DNA of 64,000 nt from Cheiracanthium punctorium (GCA_038373885.1 JAWZYV010013017.1:1-64000); one strand, 5' to 3'; shown: positions 9,200 to 22,045, numbered from the stretch's first letter. The notes: generated by a model not told the origin, from the letters alone. Program-made: numbers and translations.

Positions 9200-11740
9200 A
9201 CTTTGCAAAAGGTGGGTAAAACGGGACAAAACTTGCTTAAATTTGTTCAAGAAGGTAAACAACAGTAAATAATATTTTGGGCAAATTATATATATATAAA
9301 TATAAATATGTATAAGTTCACACCCCCAAACACGAATTAAAACAAATATTTTTATGTATAAGTTTTCCCCAGTAATTATTTAGTTTTATAATGTTAATAA
9401 TAATAGTAATAATAATTTTTAAAAATTCCCCTAAAGTAATACGGAGCTGAGCCCTTAAAAAAAATATACATCATAGGCGATATGGGCTGTGATATCTAAA
9501 TGACATAACTTTGGAAAATTTTGCCCAACTATTATTTAGAATTGCTTACCTTCTCTAAGCGGTCAAATAAAGATTAGTATTATTGTTTTTACTTTTTTGA
9601 ACACGTGAAGTCGGCATTGGCAAGCACGAATTAATATATAGAACTTGGCACAAGTTTTATCAAATTTTGCCCCGTTTTACCCATTTTTCCAAAGATATAT
9701 ACTTACTTAATGTAAAACTTACTGTGAATTAATTCATAAAGGGTTACTTCAATCAAATCTTATTTAGAAACATCTGAAATATATTATGATTTTGGTTCTC
9801 AATTAATTTAGGTAAAAACGAAGAAAATGAAGACAGTTTTTTTGTAAATGAAAAATTCCATATGGGATTTGATCCCCATGATGTAAAATCCCGCACAGTT
9901 CTCCCGTTGAATCCGGTGTACGCCTACCTCTGTTTCGTGTGTGGGTGAAAATGGTGCTCATCCCCCTCTGCTTGTTATTTCAAACAGGGGAGGAAGAGAA
10001 ACTCACTAAGGGGCTCACTCAACCTGGACAAAAGGAAGTGCATTTTTTACAGGACCCCTATTTTGCACCCACTTTTCCTGACCAGATGCGCAATCAATCA
10101 CTCAGTTCTTTCCCCTCATTTTATACCAAAGCGACCTAAACCTAAAAAAACAGCGAACCCTTGAAAACAATTAAAAGTTTAATTTAGAAGAACATTGATT
10201 TTATGAGAATATTGTTTACACTTTGAATTTAAATCTTTGTCTCCTTTCTAATCTCTAAAAAACTCTAAATCTTTGACTTCTTTCTTTTTTGTACGAGATA
10301 AACACACATTAAGAGTTATTTACTATATATAAATAGGATCTTTTATTTCTCTTGTGTACATAAATTCCACATAGCATTATTTTAATTATAAATTATAATT
10401 CAGTAACCTATAAGGCTATTTTCAAGACCTTAAAATAGTGTAACATTTAGAAACCAACTGTTCTCAGATTTTTCTTGCCTTCATAGAATGCATAATGTAT
10501 AAATTGTACATATATACCTTTTGCAAGTACAGTGAAATTCGCCCAATTCGGACACCTCTCAAAGTCTGACAATATCTGAGGTAAGGACGCAGCCAAGAGT
10601 TGGCTCAAAAAGCCCGGGCGACTTTCGAAATTAGGATTTTTGTTAGCAAACTCATAATAATCAGGCCTTTTTGTGAGAATTTTTACTTTTTCCATTTTTG
10701 AGCCACCCCCAAAAATTTTTTTCTATCTACATTCCTTATCTGTGGAAACCGTATGAACCGGATTTAATCTTTTTTTTTTAATAAATAGAACAATAAAAAA
10801 ATTTTCCCCATGAAAACCTTATATACCTTTAACGACTGCTCACAATTAGTAAACTTTCTTAAAAACGAAGATAATAGATATAAATAATTCACTAATGTGT
10901 GCATAGTAAATCCATTACAATTTTAATTGGTAGAATTCATATGTTGAACCATTGTTCTGCTATAAAAGAGAGCGAATATTAATTAATATATATTAGCATA
11001 TTACCAACATATATTAATTCAAAGGTATGTAATCAGATTCATTTTGTTCATACAGATAATAGAATTCTAAATCAAATTTAAATTATTGTAGTCATCTTAA
11101 ACCTATCTACAGTAATTAAACATAAGTTAAATTGTCTTAATCAACGATAAATATTGCTTCGTGATGCATCAATATTATTGAAAGATAAATATCACAAAAA
11201 TTAGAGTGATATTGCTGGAGTTAAAAGTTTTGCCATTGAATGACAACACAAGTTCTACAGATATAAAATTGATTTCTGATGTCTAAATTTTAAGCACATT
11301 AACAAAAAACATCAAATATTTAATTTTAAAAATCTTTCTTGGTACTATATCTTTTTCTCTAAAATGATATCGCATGTAATGCAATTATTGTATTATTTTA
11401 CTATAAAAATGTTGTGTTGACAAATATATTGTCGTAAAATAATAATCCATCATAAAAAAGAAAAAATCAGAGAGTAAACATACAATTCAAAATAAAAGAA
11501 ATTTATTGTAAGACATTAAATAACAATGAGAAATTACAAAGTTTTAAATTTTTTGGGGTTCACTGAATTTTTAGTTTTTTCTTTTCATACTTCGTTCCTC
11601 TATCAGGATTTATATCCGCTAAGCATCTGCAAAAGAAAATATATCTTAAATTTCAAGGAGAAAAAATATTATGCACTTCAATTACAAATAATATTAAAGC
11701 AGAAGTAGTATCTCTTTTATAAGTACATTATCTGACATAT
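9200..11740. other. AT-rich non-coding stretch
   Basis: No supported gene. A pogo/Tigger-like left end (cagtgaaattcgcccaattc) sits at 10530 but no partner was found. The frames at 9939-10139 (plus) and 10447-10695 (minus) contain repeat ends and no domain. Confidence 0.45.
11163..11251 (+). repeat. Dispersed 88-bp repeat, copy 2
   Basis: Direct-orientation partner of 6562-6648, 4.6 kb away. See that entry for the shared blocks. Confidence 0.7.
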
Positions 11741-11747
11741 ATCTTGT

Positions 11748-11916
11748 CAAGAGCGGATTAAAGGGGCGGGCGGAGGGGGCGAACGCCCCCCCCCTCCGAG
11801 AAAAAGTAAAAGATCCTATTTTACTTCCACAAAATGAATCGATAAAACAAAATGAATCCCCCACCGACAAACTAACCGCCCACCCCCCCCGACAAACTTG
11901 CAATAATCCGCCACTG
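11748..11916. mobile_element. hAT-type MITE, third family
   Basis: 169 bp with ends CAAGAGCGGATTA and, inverted, CAGTGGCGGATTA. Flanked by a perfect 8-bp duplication tatcttgt (11740-11747 and 11917-11924). C/G-run interior, no coding. Confidence 0.85.
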
Positions 11917-12227
11917 TATCTTGTAATATGTTTATAGATTCTAACATCGTAAAACTTATGCTAAGAGGACATTTGAGGGTACATTAACGTAAGCAATTTA
12001 ACATAAAGTGACTTTCTAATTTATTCAAACAAATTTATTTTGAGTTATTCTTTTCAAGCGAAATATCTTGATTACTTAGCTTCTAGACTGTTGACTGTAC
12101 TTGAAATGTGTTCAAATACATTTCATATGCCGTAATTCCAATGCATTTATACATATACTTATGATGAGTTTAAATTTAAATTACTGAACAACATTAGCAT
12201 ATTGATTTTCAACTGATAGTTATATTG

Positions 12228-12465
12228 TTTGTGGGATTACGGCCGATTAGCTACGCGTGGGTCTTAGGCCGAAAAGTGGGTCTGCCCTCCGTGGGGGTCT
12301 TCCTAAGGGGTTCTAACCCATATTTACGCTAAGTTGCGGAGAAAACCACGGAAAACTCCGAAGAGTTAGGTAGACGGACGCGCAATGGGACCCGAACCCG
12401 GGACCTTCACACTTCGACCGGCTACCATTTCCATTGATATAACCACTGTGCCATGGTGAGGCGAT
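12228..12465 (-). mobile_element. tRNA-derived SINE, full copy
   Basis: Same family as 1593-1828, read leftwards: head with the B-box-like ggttcgggtccc, body with ttttctccgc and the gaaccccttaggaag block. Flanked by the 12-bp duplication atagttatattg (12216-12227 and 12466-12477). Confidence 0.82.
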
Positions 12466-12499
12466 ATAGTTATATTGATCCCAAAGGCCAATTTTATTT

Positions 12500-13330
12500 C
12501 AAGAACTTTGAAAATTTCAGAGTAATTTTTTGTAACTGTGTTAATTTCAGAGAAAAATGTTTAGCGAATTGACTACCACAAATACAGACGTCCCAAAAAG
12601 ATTGAAACGCGCTTTACTTTTATTCTTGTTAAAGATAAGTGATCGGTGTAAATTGAAAAAATGTTTTAAATAAAGTAGGAAGTAAAGCTACTTTAATGAG
12701 ATATTCCTCTCATTCATTTTACAAAATTTAATTATGGCTCTTATCAAAGCTCAAATTACAAAATTTAATTATCGCTCTTACAAATTTCGTCGATCAGAAA
12801 ATTGTTGTGCTTAATTTGGAGATATCATTTAAGAGATATGATTTTTCTTTATAATTTGGATTCTTAGATACTAGGCAACATATTCTAAATGTTAGTGATA
12901 GGAAAAGAGGGTCCATATAAAAATAAAATTTCTCATTTTAATATACAATACTTTGTCAAAAAAATTGCAGTGACGTGTTTATTAATTTTCAGGAAACGAA
13001 TGAGATTAATACAGGTATTAATTAGTATTCGTGGTATCAGATTGTTTAAAGCTAAATAATAAGCTAATTATTCCACAAATGAATGCTACCGTGGTAGGAA
13101 AAAAGGGGGTAAATTAAAAAAAATAATAATAAATGGAGTAATAACGCATATGAAAAAATAATCTAGATGTTGTCAATCCATGCTTCCAAGGTACATTTAG
13201 GGCAACAAATTAAGTTATTCATGTTGTAAAATATCCCTGTGATATGCATACTACTAAGCATAGAAAATTACACAAATTACATATGAATATATAAAAATAA
13301 AAGAATGAAAAAAGGCACCATTCACCGTTG
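12500..13330. other. AT-rich non-coding stretch
   Basis: Nothing supported apart from a short direct repeat at 12718-12780 (acaaaatttaattat...gctctta, two copies). Confidence 0.5.
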
Positions 13331-13334
13331 TATA

Positions 13335-13459
13335 AATTCCAACGTGATTTATCCATTGTGGGGGTATTCTTGAAGCAGCACCAACGAAATTTTTTGTCCT
13401 CATTACTGGAACCTTGTCCATGAAAATGATGCAGTCGCTTGCTGCAAAAATTGAACCAC
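13335..13459 (-). CDS. Possible dermatopontin-like exon
   Basis: On the minus strand an acceptor (tttatttcattcag) is followed by sequence that reads, in one frame, SSNEDKKFRWCCFKNTPTM and then NLYNGEWC. This recalls the dermatopontin / amebocyte-aggregation-factor repeat, in which an EDRRF-type stretch precedes a cysteine pair. Those are secreted, cysteine-rich matrix or agglutination proteins. The start of the exon fits better in the neighbouring frame (GGSIFAAS), so a frameshift may be present and it may be a pseudogene. No partner exon was found, and the match is from memory. Confidence 0.35.
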
Positions 13460-14067
13460 CTGAATGAAATAAATATTTAATTAAAATTAATGTTTTGTTA
13501 GAACGAATAGAATAAATTTTATATGAAATTTATAAATCTGAAAGTGAAAAAGCAAATTTATAATTAAACAAGTTTATTTTTCCCAAGTTAATAACTACCA
13601 AGTTTTGGGCTGATTGGCCCTAATAAGCTACAAATAACTTGTTAATAGTCCATAGGTGATCACATTTACTCATACAAATCCTTAAAAGGTTAGCGCTCGG
13701 TTTTCTCTCTGTAAATCAGCTGAACTTGTTTGTGAGTGCTAAATCCCTACCACGAAGACACTATGCAGAATTTGTGCTTCAAAAGGTATGGTAACAAGGT
13801 ACCAGGTGAATCAAGTGTTATACTCATTTATTTTATTAAACATACAGTCATCAGCTATTATGTAAGTTTTAAGTTCGCACAACACGATTATATTACTTTA
13901 ACGATATAAAAAGTAAGGATCAAATTTAATTTGCCAAATAAATTACTTTGACAATCTAAATAATAGTCCATCTGTTTTTTAGGAATATAAAAGAACTGCT
14001 GAAAAATATTTTAATAAGTAGTTTCATATTAAAAAAGTGTGTGTGTGTGTGTGGGGGGGGGGGTGTT

Positions 14068-14150
14068 ATAGCAAAGCTACTCGAGGGCTATCTGCCTAAA
14101 GGGGATGCCTCGGGAGGAGGGCATTTTAAAGGGTTCTATAATATTACAAG
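14068..14150 (-). mobile_element. SINE fragment
   Basis: Matches the 3' body and end of the SINE family (gggctatctgcctaaaggg, then ggcattttaaagggttcta). The head is missing. It is preceded at 14037-14062 by a GT/G simple repeat. Confidence 0.5.
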
Positions 14151-14344
14151 GCTCCAACTAAATTTTCTATCTAGAAAAGGAGAAAAAGAAGCATTTCTGA
14201 CGAAAAAGAGACCATTTTATATACAATTTTTTAAAAAGAGGGATAGGCATAGAAGATGTCTGGGATTATAGTTCGCACGATTTTTGATAATTGATCGACA
14301 AGTTTGGGGGAAAAAAAAAAAAAAACTTAAAAACCGAACCATGC

Positions 14345-14690
14345 CCGGCAATGGTTGTAAAATAGCTTTAGTATGCAAATTTAATATAGATATTAATTCC
14401 AAAGATGTGTTCTATGCAACGAGAAAGACAATTATAGCACACTCATGGATTATGATGCTCATTCCGAACAGTATTTAAAATGGTGAAGTATAGTTGGAAT
14501 ATGCTTGGCGAAGATTGTAAAACAGTTTAGCAGCTATAGACTTCGATTCCAAAGAAGTGTTTTGTGGAACAAGGAAGAAAAAAAAGGCACGGCCATGAAT
14601 AATGATGCACTTTTCAATTTAATGAAACAAGGTAGAAAAATAGGGACGGCGCATGGATTATGATACGCTTTTAATATACAGCACTTTAGT
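14345..14690. repeat. Tandem repeat, ~150-170 bp period
   Basis: Two complete diverged units and part of a third share, in order, a block like gattgtaaaacagttta, attccaaaga.gtgtt, caa.gagaaag and catggattatgatgc. Plus-strand frames across it are fortuitous. Confidence 0.55.
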
Positions 14691-14699
14691 GAGTACTTA

Positions 14700-15774
14700 A
14701 AATATGAAAGTATTTCAGATTTTTTTCAAACTTTTCTCCATACAAATACATTGTGGTTTGTTAACGACATTGACGGCAGTTATAAACTCCTTTTTTAGTT
14801 AGCGATTTATCTTTTATTTCTTTAATTTTTCAGTTTTCTGTCTGATACTGGATCTTCACTATCGAGGGTAGCTTGAGAAAAGGCAAATAAAGCAGGGAGC
14901 GCTCGATCGCCATTTGGCGGATTAGATTTTTTTGTCTCTTGCAGAATTCCGAAATTTTTCACTATTTTCGCTTCATACTTTTGACGTTTAACTTTCTGCG
15001 CACGTATTTTCTCATGGAATGTTCTATGTCACTCTTTCAATGGTTAGATCAAAGAATGCTGTGGCAGCCAAAATCATTTAAGAGAATTCACATGGACGTT
15101 TCGTGGTCGATGACTTTACCCAAAATATCGTCTTCAACGAAATGCTCAATTAGAATTTGTAACTGTATTTGCTCATTCGTCATTTAATATCTACTCTTCT
15201 TTTTTTTTTACTTAATAAAGATAGTTAAAAACAAATTTTAAAGATTTCAATCATTTCATCGTCATTGTACAGTTGCTAAGAACTGGCGTGAAACCTTTTG
15301 TTTACTTTCTGTCACAAGTCATGTTCCGTCCGCGTCGCTCTTTGACTTTTTCTATTAGTTTTGTTAAAGACCTTGGTGACATTCTTGATGGTTCCCATTT
15401 ATTTTTAAATATTACAGTCAATAAAGTGACCGTCGAATTCGAAGGGTTCCAGCTAGTTGTAATTTTTTTTAAAAATCAATTTGGAAGAGTACACAGATAA
15501 TAAAGTATAAACGTTTCTGGAACGTAGAAAAAGTATCTATATGAAGACTAGCGGCGGTAGGAGTATATTTTGTAGGTGCTCCAAACAATAAAACTGTTTT
15601 GATTTTTGCATACTTGCGTAAGTTGATATGCTAAAGGCAAAAAATAAACTGAAACCCAATGCAAGTATTTGATAAAAATAAATAGTAAGGATGATAAAAA
15701 GTACTAATAAGGAATAAGTATATGATATAATTATTGCAAGAAGAATCTATTTCAATCTAAACTGTGATTTCGAA
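14700..15774. other. Intergenic stretch without a supported gene
   Basis: Several 60-80 codon frames on the plus strand have no recognisable domain. The minus strand has a short open piece starting MTNEQIQLQILIEHFVEDD at about 15182 that could be a degraded transposon ORF, but it is soon interrupted. Confidence 0.3.
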
Positions 15775-15907
15775 TTAAAAGATTTCATTATGTTCTTTGA
15801 AGATCTTACAAATCCGGCCCTTCTTTCTTCCGGCACCACAAACAAGAGATGCATCCTCTGTCACCAGTTTCACACAGTGCCCGGATCCTTGTGTGTAGCA
15901 TGGGAAG
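15775..15907 (-). CDS. Possible cysteine-rich terminal exon
   Basis: An acceptor on the minus strand (ccttatttgtctag) leads into an open segment with four spaced cysteines (PCYT, GHCVKL, LVCGAG, RICK) ending at a stop (15775-15777). Spaced cysteines plus basic residues suggest a small secreted disulfide-rich protein, but the family is not recognised and upstream exons were not found. It is denser in G+C than its flanks, which favours real coding sequence. Confidence 0.35.
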
Positions 15908-16560
15908 CTAGACAAATAAGGAAATTTTGCTTAAGATATCTCCTTTGACAGGAATGTTTTTAAGTCTTCATCGGAGATTATTTTGGCGCTTTATCGCTTA
16001 TTTCCTTAATTTTTTCTATATATTAATTTGAAACATGATTTTCCGGTATCCACTAAATTGAAAGAAAAGCTTTGCGTAAAAATTTGGTTGAGAGGTCTAA
16101 AAAAGGTCTTGGTCCGTAGATGTGTCATCTAAAGTGAAAAATTTTCAAAGTCGGAGGGATCAGGCGTAGCGGAACTTCAAATGTGCAATTTTTCACCATA
16201 GAAATAACATAGTGGTTTATTAAATACATTTTGCTGTTATAAAAAGCATTCTTTATTTTAGCGCTTTATCGCTTATTAGCACTAGGGTGCTATTTCGTTC
16301 ACGCCCAAACTTTGTCTACTCGATTCTGTCGATATGATTATTTCTTTAGCTTTCCTAGCTGTTAATAAACATCTGTTTCTCATGCAGAACATTTGCATTT
16401 TATTTATACGCATCTATGCTTTATGTCTTTCTATACGCGTCCATCACTTTATTCCTTTCCTTTCATTACCAAATATGGACATGGCCTCACATCAGTTAAA
16501 AATACAGCTGAAATAATTTTCTATCACAGGGGTTTACTGTAATTTTGGCTGCGTTTATCC

Positions 16561-16818
16561 TCAATAATTTGGTGCCGAGCGCTTTGTTATGTCTTCCCAT
16601 TCTCTCTGTTGACTAGGAATATTCTGCGGTTTTTCGGCGTCTTTAATAATGAATATATTATTGGCTCTCGTTTGGGCGTTCTTTAAATATGCCAAGTTTA
16701 ACTTTCTCGCCAACCTCCTGACCATTCTTCCATTGAATTTGACTTCCGTTAAAGGCTGCAAATAATACTTGCTGGCATCCTTCATTCCTGCTGAACTTAT
16801 ACTGACCGCCATGAGCAT
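16561..16818 (-). other. Open frame of unknown nature
   Basis: An 85-codon minus-strand frame of higher GC than its flanks, with a basic stretch RMVRRLARKLNLAYLKN. An overlapping frame is also open for 79 codons. No domain is recognised. The right part runs into a SINE fragment, so a transposon-disrupted exon is possible. Confidence 0.2.
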
Positions 16819-16890
16819 TAGAACCCTTTAAAAAGTCCTTTTCCCAAGGCACCCCACCTTTTACAGATACCTCATATGGAGGTTTTGCCC
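16815..16890 (+). mobile_element. SINE fragment (3' body)
   Basis: Carries the family block gaaccctttaaaaagtcc followed by caaggcacccc, truncated at its 5' side. Confidence 0.5.
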
Positions 16891-16894
16891 TAAA

Positions 16895-17001
16895 CACACT
16901 ACACTACACTACACACTTTTCTTTAATGGTGTCTGGAACCTCTGAATTTGAACCATCCACAATAACCCCGGAATTTATCAAATCCCAGGCATTATCCCTG
17001 T
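16895..17001 (-). CDS. Possible exon, family unknown
   Basis: A good acceptor on the minus strand (ttttctgtgctatacag) opens into about 30 codons reading DNAWDLINSGVIVDG and then EVPDTIKEKC, ending in a TGTAG-type repeat next to a SINE fragment. Composition looks coding, but no family is recognised and no donor is clear. Confidence 0.25.
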
Positions 17002-17792
17002 ATAGCACAGAAAAAGAAAAAAATATAAAATGTAAACAACCCCCCCCCCCCCTCTTCAGCAGGCTGTGGTAAAGTCATAATGTTGACCGGTCTGAAGCGA
17101 TAAAATGATTGGGGAGCACTGCTCTATATTATAAGATAATGTTAAAATAGTAATTCTGAACCACTTTTTCTTCTAAATCCCAGTTATCACTCACATGCAC
17201 TACATTTAATTTTCAGATATGAAACTGTTACTCTTGCAAAAAATATTTGTTTCAATTTTCTTACCATTCATATTTCAGGTATCCTTCTTATTATATCAAT
17301 CTCTGTGTGTACCTAATAATCTTAGGCAGATAAAAATAAAGAAATGTGCCCAAATAGCAACCTGCAGAAGGGTACATCTTTTTAAACTCGGCATCAATCT
17401 ATAAGAAGGACTTTATGTTGAAATTAATGAAATGCGTGAACATAAAGAAAGATTTACAAATAAAGAAATAATACTGAGAAAAGCGCATACTAAATTTCAA
17501 TGTTACCGAATGTTACCGAGCTAAACATTGCTTGGTTCTTCTACGTTCCTCGGAACATAAAAAAATAGACTTCACACTATTTTTAATTATGTAAAACCCA
17601 TAGAACATCTTGCGTATTTGCCAACCATGGCGATTTTTCATAATTTGGCCCCTTACGTACAGATACAGTTAAAAAAATTAGTTAAGAAAATAGTACGTCA
17701 TATGTTTTTTTGATAAAAACTATGAAACAGCTAGAATAGCTTGCCACAAATAGCGACTTTTCATTATTTGGTGATTTACACATGCTCATATC

Positions 17793-18651
17793 TAAAGTGA
17801 CCATACGTCCCGTTTTGAACGGGACAGTCCCGTTTTTAGGTGGCTTGTCCCGTTGTCCACCAGCACAGCTTTGGGACACCGTAATGTCCCCTGCAATGCC
17901 CCGTTTTTAGAAAAGAGGGAAACTCACGGTAACGATTTCAATAAAGGCTGCTAAAAATCTAAAATCATCCAACGGCAGTGTCTGTAAAAAAAAAAAAAAA
18001 GAAAAAAAAAACTAACCTCCATCCCTCTCCTCTCCAGACACAAAGAAAACGCCGGGTGGATGTATTGTTTTTGTGTTAGTTGACAAAAAAGGAATATCAA
18101 AAGAACAATTTCAATCTATTTAATTTTTATTACTTTTTTTAAAGTCATGATCCTCTTTTGCTTATTCCTCCCCTCCCCCCCTCAATCTCCACTTTATTTT
18201 CCCTTTTCACTCCGGTTTTCTAAGAATTTTTTTCCTTCCGAATGACAACCTCCTTTTTTCTGTGTGTCGTTTTGTTTACATTTCTCACTTTCCTACTTTC
18301 CTGCCATGTATCGGATGGTGTTTTTGAAGTCGAAGAAGGGCCTACCCCTTGTACCACCCGAAAAGTACGTCTTGCACTATATTTCATAGTACATGTGTGT
18401 TTTAGCAAAAGTTTTTTTTCATTTTATTTTGCAATTAACACAAGCTCTAAGACACAAGCTTTAAGAACTAAACACAAGCTTTTTTGCACGTTTTCGTTAC
18501 AACTAAAAGATGCCCAGACCTGAAATTCAGTCTCCCTACACTATTCCCTTAAAAACAGTGGATGTCCCGTTTTGAGAAAAAAAATAAATACTCTATTGCC
18601 AAAAGAGTAGTAAATGTCCCGTTTTGAAGGAAAAAATAAATGGTAACGTTA
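17793..18651. mobile_element. Non-autonomous hAT-type element (859 bp)
   Basis: Ends TAAAGTGACCATACG and, inverted, TAACGTTACCATTTA, both close to the hAT-type TAGGGTGACCATA. Flanked by 8-bp duplication ctcatatc (17785-17792) and ctcataac (18652-18659), seven of eight. The word tgtcccgttttgaa recurs at both ends. The plus-strand frame inside (18242-18523) begins like a signal peptide but lies wholly within this element. Confidence 0.75.
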
Positions 18652-18659
18652 CTCATAAC

Positions 18660-19900
18660 CGATAATTACTGCTCATGTAAGGTTACTGGGAAAACCGTTA
18701 TCCATATATTCATAGACATAATCTTTTTCAGATTGGCGTATTTAGCACCACGAAACATATCATCTCGCCAGGCTGGCAAATATCCAAGCTGATACTATAA
18801 CTGCTATAAAGGCATAGTTAACGACGCCAAATATTTGTACTGGTAGCAAATAGCCAAGCTGAATAAAACCAGTATTACTATAGTCTGCGTTTGAATTATT
18901 TTTCACTTTTAAGGTACTGGGTGTTAACATTTTGGAACACCCTCATTTTACATTTACCCTGCTTGGAGAGAGAGCTGTCTGCCAGATCGTTCCTGATGAC
19001 AAAATGGTGCTTTTAAATCAGTTACAATTAGTTATTCTGTTTTGGAAAGACGAAGAATCGGTAATCCTTTTGTCAACTTTGTGTAACACACTTTGACTTA
19101 TTTATTTCACGTACTTTTTCATTTGGAGTAAAACTGGTGTAATTCTATTTCATATTTGTCACTTTCACGCGATTCTACATACTTGGAATTGCTTTGTTGC
19201 AAAGGCATGAATGATTTTATTCTAAACCTGGCAACCATTATCTTTATTTTTTCAGTTTTTTTTTAATATCTCTTAAAATAATTCAAATTTCAAAATTTAT
19301 CAGCTTCCAATGAATTTTCTGAAACCGTGGACACCTTCGTCCAAACTCAAATTTCCCACAGTTTCCCCACAGGACCCCCCTACAAACAATCATATGGGCG
19401 CCCATGTTCCCTTTTGAATTTTAAATCAGTAATGAAATGAAGCATAACTAGGGCCTGACTAAGACATTTGGGCAAAACTTAAACAGCATAAAAATTAAGA
19501 TTTAACTCAGCATATAATTTTTGGGTCTCCTCTGCTGGGATGTTGTTTTCTAACAAGTAACATGCAATCGAGAAAACACAACAAGGAATTGAATCTATTG
19601 CGAAATACGTCTCTCACATCACAACAAACAAATGTGAACGGGATATATATGACCAGGAAAGCACATTGGAACGGAAGCGGTTCGGTCAAAAACGGAAACC
19701 CCTAGAAATGAATGAATTTCTTCCTACGTTGAAAGATCTGTCGTAGTGCTCTCTTTGTTTTCTTTTGAAGAAATCGGAAGCTGGTTTTCGTGCTATATGA
19801 AGCGGTTTGCAGTGAAAAATGATAGAAATTGTCCAAACTCGTGTTCTTTCTTTTTCGGTGAACTTTTCCGCTCAACGTAATTAAGAGAGTAGAGCTTTTT
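18660..19900. other. Intergenic stretch
   Basis: No supported gene. It contains one lone hAT-MITE end (tatgggcgcccatg, 19393-19406). Confidence 0.4.
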
Positions 19901-20352
19901 TAGTACTGTTTAGTACTGAGAGATTTCGTTAATACGACATCCGTTACGGGTATACGGACAGTACAAGTTTGTCACACTAGTAACCTAGCCCGTACAAATT
20001 ACAGAATGGGAATGCGTTAGCACTTTGTTAGTACTGTTTAGTACCATGAGATTTTCGTTAGTACCGCAACCGTTACGTATATATGGACAGTACAAATTTC
20101 CTGTCAGACTAGCTACCTAGCCTGTACAAATTGCAGAATTTTAATTTGGAGTATGCCATTCTTAGTACTTCGTAAGTACGGAGAAATTTTCGTTAGTACC
20201 GCATCAGTTACGGACAGTACAAATTTTCTGTCACACTAGTTACCTCGCCCATACACCATACAGCCTGGGAATTTCGAATTTTTCATTCGTTAGTACTTTG
20301 ATAGTACTAGTTAGTACTGTGAGATTTTTGTTAGTACCGCATCCGTTACGGA
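19901..20352 (-). repeat. Left tandem array, inverted relative to 28.3-29.9 kb
   Basis: About 3.5 units with a period near 130 bp. Landmarks gtcacactag or gtcagactag occur at 19971, 20103 and 20230, and each unit has ccgttacgg, cggacagtacaa, gagattttcgttagtac. The reverse complement is the unit of the longer array at 28283-29906. Confidence 0.85.
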
Positions 20353-21012
20353 TAACTCATGTTTACGCTCTGGTGAGATTATAATAGACGTTATACATTA
20401 AATGACAGACATTATAAATTGAAATATCTTTAGACTGCTAAAAAAGAAAACAAGATTTATTTAAATTTAGAAAGAGTATGTTAGAGTATAAATGAGAACA
20501 AGTGTTCCGTATGATGTTTTATATACTTTCTTTAGGAATAATATTATTTTTGTAACAATCAGAAAAGTATTTTATTAAATCTGAATTGCTAATTATTTTT
20601 TAGAGAATATAATGTTCAAATTACTCGAGAGAGAGAGAATGGGGGGAAATTTTATGGGAAAGGCGGTGAAAACAGACGAATAATTATCATAAATTATAAG
20701 AAAATGACTACCCAGCGTTCAATATACATCAATAAAAAGTGGATCCTCAAGAAATCAAATACCAAACATTCTTGAATCAGTTTAACTAATACAATTTAAC
20801 TAATATTCTGAATCAAAAGTTTTTAAACTATGATCAGGGCCGGATTTACACATTTTTGCACCCTAGGCCAAAGGCCATAATTGCGCCCCCCTCTCCCTCT
20901 AAAGATTGATCAAGAATTCCAATTTAATATGCATAATAATTCGTTTTTAATTAACCGACGAAAAACGGAGGAGGTTCTCAAGTCGACGCGTACATTTCTT
21001 TTGTTTTGTTTT

Positions 21013-21335
21013 ATGTATGATCATGCATAATTTTTTACAGAGTAATCCGATTTTGATAATTCTTTTTTTATTGGATGGGTAAACCCCGAAGTTGGTCCCA
21101 TATAAATTTGGAAAAAAAATTCCAACCCTAAGGGTAGGAAAACAGGGGTTGATTGATTTTTCACTCACTGATTGCAATGTATGACCACGCATAACTTTTT
21201 ACAGAGTAGTCCGATTTGGATAATTCTTTTTTTATTGGATAGAGTATACCTCGAAGTTGGTCCCATATAAATTTGGGAAAAAAAATCCTACCCTAAGGTG
21301 GGAAAATAGGGGTGATTTATTGTTCACTTACAGAT
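21013..21335. repeat. Two-copy direct tandem repeat, ~165 bp
   Basis: Units start at about 21013 and 21178. They share tgcataa.tttttacagagta, gataattctttttttattgg, gaagttggtcccatataaat and ttg, then cctaaggg with a poly-A block. Divergence about 10-15% by eye. No coding. Confidence 0.75.
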
Positions 21336-21344
21336 TTTAATGCT

Positions 21345-22045
21345 AAGTTGTCTATTACAAAGTAGACCTCTCAATCTCTGCATTTCTGTTAAAGCTCGTT
21401 CATCGTGACTGACGTGAGGAGAGCACATTTTTTGGAATGTTAATGTTTATAGCTGGAGATTTATAGCCACAAAAAATTATAAAATAAAAAATTTTTAACA
21501 AAAAAATTAAATCGCCGAAAAACTAAAAAGCAAAAAATAATAAACCTTTTCTTAATTAATCTTAATAACTGAGTTCATAAACTAATGTAAATATATTTAA
21601 GTAATTTTGAGTCGGTGCCAAACAATCAATGAACAAAGATCACTAAATTACCTTAAATTTAAAGAAGTGACCAAATCAAATTAACAATGCAACGTGACAT
21701 CTCCAGCGATAAACATTAACATTCCAAAAAATGCGCTCTCCGCACGTCGCACACGATCAACGAACTTTAGCAGAAATGCAGAGATTGAGAGGTCTACTTT
21801 GTAATACACAACTCAGCATGGAAATCTGTGTGTGAACAATAAATTACCCCTATTAACAATGGAGATTTAGGCAATTTAGTGATCTTTGTTCATTGATTGT
21901 TTGGCGCCGACTCAAAATTACTTAGGTATATTTGCATTAGTTTAAGAACTTAGTTATTAAGGTTAATTAAAAAAGGTTTATAATTTTTTGCTTTTTAGTT
22001 TTTCGGCGATTTAATTTTTTGTTAAAAAGTTTTTATTTTATTAAA
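21345..22045. repeat. Scrambled inverted repeat (A-B-A'-B')
   Basis: Block A (about 21345-21475) and block B (about 21485-21665) are followed by inverted A (about 21700-21850) and inverted B (about 21875-22045). Landmarks: gtagacctctcaatctctgc and its inverse; atcgccgaaaaactaaaaag and its inverse. A simple palindrome would give A-B-B'-A'; here the right half has been rearranged. Confidence 0.7.

Noticed and set aside
18242..18523. Plus-strand frame with a signal-peptide-like start
   Set aside because: It lies entirely within the non-autonomous hAT element at 17793-18651, with low-complexity pyrimidine-rich sequence, and no splice or domain support.
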